Position numbers and translations under genes: made by a program. The notes below the pieces were generated by a model that saw only the letters and a list, made by a program, of their open reading frames with translations, searched no databases and was not told the DNA's origin. This document shows positions 15,031-16,353 of a stretch of DNA of 16,353 bases, piece by piece; the stretch's first letter is position 1; every line of letters starts with the position of its first letter. The DNA comes from an uncultured Collinsella sp. (GTDB lineage Bacteria; Actinomycetota; Coriobacteriia; Coriobacteriales; Coriobacteriaceae), in the NCBI GenBank assembly GCA_900543025.1, contig UQPP01000039.1, positions 1-16,353 on the forward strand. The letters are read 5' to 3'.

Positions 15031-15066
15031 ACCACCACAAGGGGGACAGGCACCTTTGTGGTGGTT
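15031..15066. repeat. Family B palindromic repeat, copy 2
   Basis: Arms 15031-15043 and 15053-15065 match at 12 of 13 positions around the same GGACAGGCA core as copy 1. It lies in the 234-bp gap between the two divergent small genes, where it would be in the 5' leader or promoter region of one of them. Confidence 0.85.
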
Positions 15067-15175
15067 TTCGACGCTAACGGTCGACCATCTCGCGCCATGA
15101 GATTAAACTTGAATTGTTGCCAGAACATATCCATTTCTGCCTATCCTCAACAGATCTTTGTCTCGAGGAGCGCAT

Positions 15176-15844
15176 ATGAAGCCGTCTCATTCCACCGGTC
15201 GCAACGTCATCGCCATTCTCGCCATACCCATCGTGATGCTCTTCCTTATCGTCATCACGCCCTTTTCTTTTGGTATCGCCTCGCCCTTCGATCTTTGCGG
15301 GATGATCGACGCCGGCTCGCGTGCCACCTCGCTCTCCTTTGTCTGCCGTGGCGTGTTCTACGAATATGCAATTCCCACCGGAAGTTGGCAGTCCAAGTTA
15401 CCGTTGCTCGGCAAGGTCGACGGATGCTCCCCCTATTTCTGCCTTGAACCTCAGGCGCTAAACTATCTGATCGACGACCAGCCACTCGACTCCATCACCC
15501 TCGCCTACGACTACGCACCAAACACCGATGAGCGCCACATGAACCAAGTCCTCGACAAGCTGCTTGGACAGTGCGGGCTCACCGCGGAAGCCGGTCGAAC
15601 CATCTATAGCAACCGGAAATTAAAGCGAACAGAACTCCGCCGTGTCGGAAAAATCAAAGGGCGAAACGGGGCCGCCTACTGGGATGCCTGGGCAACACGC
15701 GACAAGAGCGAATTCGGACACAGCACCTATATGGTCACTGTCTACACCAAAGACGGAATTAAGGACAATGTTGACGATTTCGCGTCATCCAAACTCGGCA
15801 TCCCCAAAACAACCAAGCCCGCCAGCCCAGATGAAATCCTGTAG
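15176..15844 (+). CDS. Small membrane-anchored hypothetical protein
   Basis: A 222-residue protein of unknown family. A single hydrophobic segment at about 10-35 follows a short basic-polar start, so it is a signal anchor or uncleaved signal. The outer domain has five cysteines (41, 57, 84, 89, 133) and a basic segment NRKLKRTELRR (146-156); the C-terminus is polar and Lys/Pro-rich. ATG 15176 has GAGGAG five bases upstream, better than an ATG 18 bases before it. Codon use is somewhat less GC-biased than in clpB, consistent with accessory DNA. No function can be assigned. Confidence 0.7.
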   Translation: MKPSHSTGRNVIAILAIPIVMLFLIVITPFSFGIASPFDLCGMIDAGSRATSLSFVCRGVFYEYAIPTGSWQSKLPLLGKVDGCSPYFCLEPQALNYLIDDQPLDSITLAYDYAPNTDERHMNQVLDKLLGQCGLTAEAGRTIYSNRKLKRTELRRVGKIKGRNGAAYWDAWATRDKSEFGHSTYMVTVYTKDGIKDNVDDFASSKLGIPKTTKPASPDEIL

Positions 15845-15896
15845 AGACGCTCATTAGAATGTCGTTCAGCGAGCACGGCAGCATCGAGCTCGCCCC

Positions 15897-15930
15897 CACC
15901 ACCACAAAGGAGACAGGAGCCTTTGTGGTG
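15897..15930. repeat. Family B palindromic repeat, copy 3 (variant core)
   Basis: Eleven-base perfect arms CACCACAAAGG (15900-15910) and CCTTTGTGGTG (15920-15930) enclose AGACAGGAG, a variant of the GGACAGGCA core. The copy is 53 bases downstream of the stop at 15844. Confidence 0.8.
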
Positions 15931-15951
15931 ATCTTCGGCCCCGGCGTTCAC

Positions 15952-16010
15952 CATCTCAATCTGTAACATCTAGCGGCCGTTTTTGGGTCCAGATGTTACG
16001 GATCGAGATG
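15952..16010. repeat. Family C hairpin, tandem copy 1
   Basis: CATCTCAATCTGTAACATCT (15952-15971) and AGATGTTACGGATCGAGATG (15991-16010) form a 20-base inverted repeat with two G-U-compatible differences and a 19-base loop. The same layout repeats exactly 80 bp downstream. Confidence 0.75.
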
Positions 16011-16031
16011 AATTGTTTAGCAGTGCCCGTT

Positions 16032-16090
16032 TATCTAGATCTGTAACAACTACTCGGCAAATAAGGGTCTACCTATTACAGAACGAGACA
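16032..16090. repeat. Family C hairpin, tandem copy 2
   Basis: A diverged copy of 15952-16010 at a constant 80-bp offset, with about two thirds of positions identical. Both ATCTGTAACA on the left and TTAC-GA-CGAGA on the right are kept. Its own arms (16034-16048 and 16074-16088) still pair at 12 of 15 positions. Confidence 0.65.
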
Positions 16091-16097
16091 AACCGCG

Positions 16098-16116
16098 ACC
16101 ACCACAAAGGGGACAG
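16098..16116. repeat. Family B repeat, copy 4, interrupted by an IS
   Basis: ACCACCACAAAGGGGACAG is identical to the left half of family B copy 1 (14227-14245). At position 16117 the match stops and the end of an IS3-like element begins. The missing half should lie beyond the right end of the IS, outside the window. Confidence 0.85.
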
Positions 16117-16123
16117 TGAACTG

Positions 16124-16160
16124 CCTCCCATTTCTTGGACATCGGGAAATGGGAGGTTTT
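16124..16160 (+). promoter_or_regulatory. Hairpin at the IS left end masking the orfA ribosome binding site
   Basis: CCTCCCATTTC (16124-16134) pairs perfectly with GAAATGGGAGG (16146-16156) and is followed by TTTT. The right arm contains GGGAGG, the orfA Shine-Dalgarno. Transcripts entering from outside would fold and either terminate or hide the start site. This is a known type of safeguard in insertion sequences. Confidence 0.7.
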
Positions 16161-16162
16161 CC

Positions 16163-16353
16163 ATGAGTATAGACCTCAGGGTGAAGCACGACCTGGAGTC
16201 CAGGAGGCGGGCCGTCGAGCTCTTCGACGCCGGCGTCGGCTGCAAGCCGGCGGCCGAGGCCCTGTCCGTCCCCCGCGAGACCGTGAGAGAATGGCAGTGG
16301 GTATACCGGGCGTTCGGAAGCGAGGCGCTGCTGTCCATGGGCGGGAAACAATC
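16163..16353 (+). CDS. IS3-family transposase OrfA, N-terminal part
   Basis: Sixty-three complete codons are visible, with no stop, running off the window. The product begins MSIDLRVKHDLESRRRAVEL and contains a helix-turn-helix: AVELFDAGVGCKPAAEAL forms its first part and SVPRETVREWQWVYR the recognition helix (about residues 38-52). This is the DNA-binding protein that recognises the IS ends; in the IS3 family it is usually joined to OrfB by a programmed -1 frameshift. GGGAGG lies six bases upstream of the ATG. Confidence 0.85.
   Translation, partial: MSIDLRVKHDLESRRRAVELFDAGVGCKPAAEALSVPRETVREWQWVYRAFGSEALLSMGGKQ

Larger units (their letters stand above)
16117..16353 (+). mobile_element. 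IS3-family insertion sequence, left end (partial)
   Basis: The element starts TGAACTGCC and continues through CTTGGACA, matching the TG-starting terminal repeats of the IS150 branch of the IS3 family. It abuts a broken family B repeat and is followed by an orfA-like transposase gene. The right end, orfB with the DDE domain and the target duplication are outside the window. Confidence 0.85.

Noticed and set aside
14226..16116. CRISPR array
   Set aside because: The repeats are palindromic, irregularly spaced by hundreds of bases with genes between them, and there are no cas genes.

Overview
The window looks like chromosome of a gut Coriobacteriia actinobacterium, most likely Collinsella or a close relative. 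The reasons are the GC-rich coding sequence, the phosphotransferase and Fe-S flavoprotein gene content, and a membrane-anchored C-terminal domain of a kind I associate with Coriobacteriia. The genus is an inference from gene content and style, not from a marker gene.

Layout. (1) 1-363: a tRNA-Arg(CCU) gene on the minus strand with its terminator, a 55-bp duplicate of the tRNA 3' end plus terminator 128 bp away, a short inverted tRNA fragment between them, and a long hairpin repeat (family A). (2) 372-3730: a minus-strand mannose-family PTS operon in the order EIIAB, EIIC, EIID, then a rho-independent terminator, then a DUF956 (ManO-like) gene. (3) 3731-4050: non-coding, with a palindrome and a second family A hairpin that doubles as the hypA terminator. 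(4) 4060-9278: hypA and a 925-residue Fe-S/FAD oxidoreductase on the minus strand, divergent from a TetR regulator and a nine-helix membrane protein on the plus strand. Two matching 15-bp palindromes lie between the divergent genes and are probable TetR operators. (5) 9512-11014: a single-pass membrane protein with a long acidic cytoplasmic region, followed by a third family A hairpin. (6) 11132-14086, minus strand: a small proline-rich protein and the ClpB disaggregase, separated by the clpB terminator. (7) 14226-16116: two small unrecognised membrane-anchored proteins, divergently transcribed, in a stretch dense with hairpin repeats (family B, centred on a GGACAGG core, and a tandem family C pair). 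(8) 16117-16353: the left end of an IS3-family insertion sequence that has split a family B repeat and runs off the window.

How the parts work together. The PTS operon makes a complete EIIAB-EIIC-EIID permease that would take up and phosphorylate a hexose; the terminator before the DUF956 gene suggests lower or separate expression of that accessory protein. The flavoprotein, TetR regulator and membrane protein look like one regulated unit: an inducer sensed by the TetR protein would release both divergent promoters. The flavoprotein carries a GltD-like FAD/NAD(P)H core with Fe-S cluster modules on both sides, so electron transfer between NAD(P)H and a small-molecule or membrane-associated partner is a reasonable inference, but the substrate is unknown. 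ClpB is housekeeping. The repeats and IS make the last 2 kb an accessory region.
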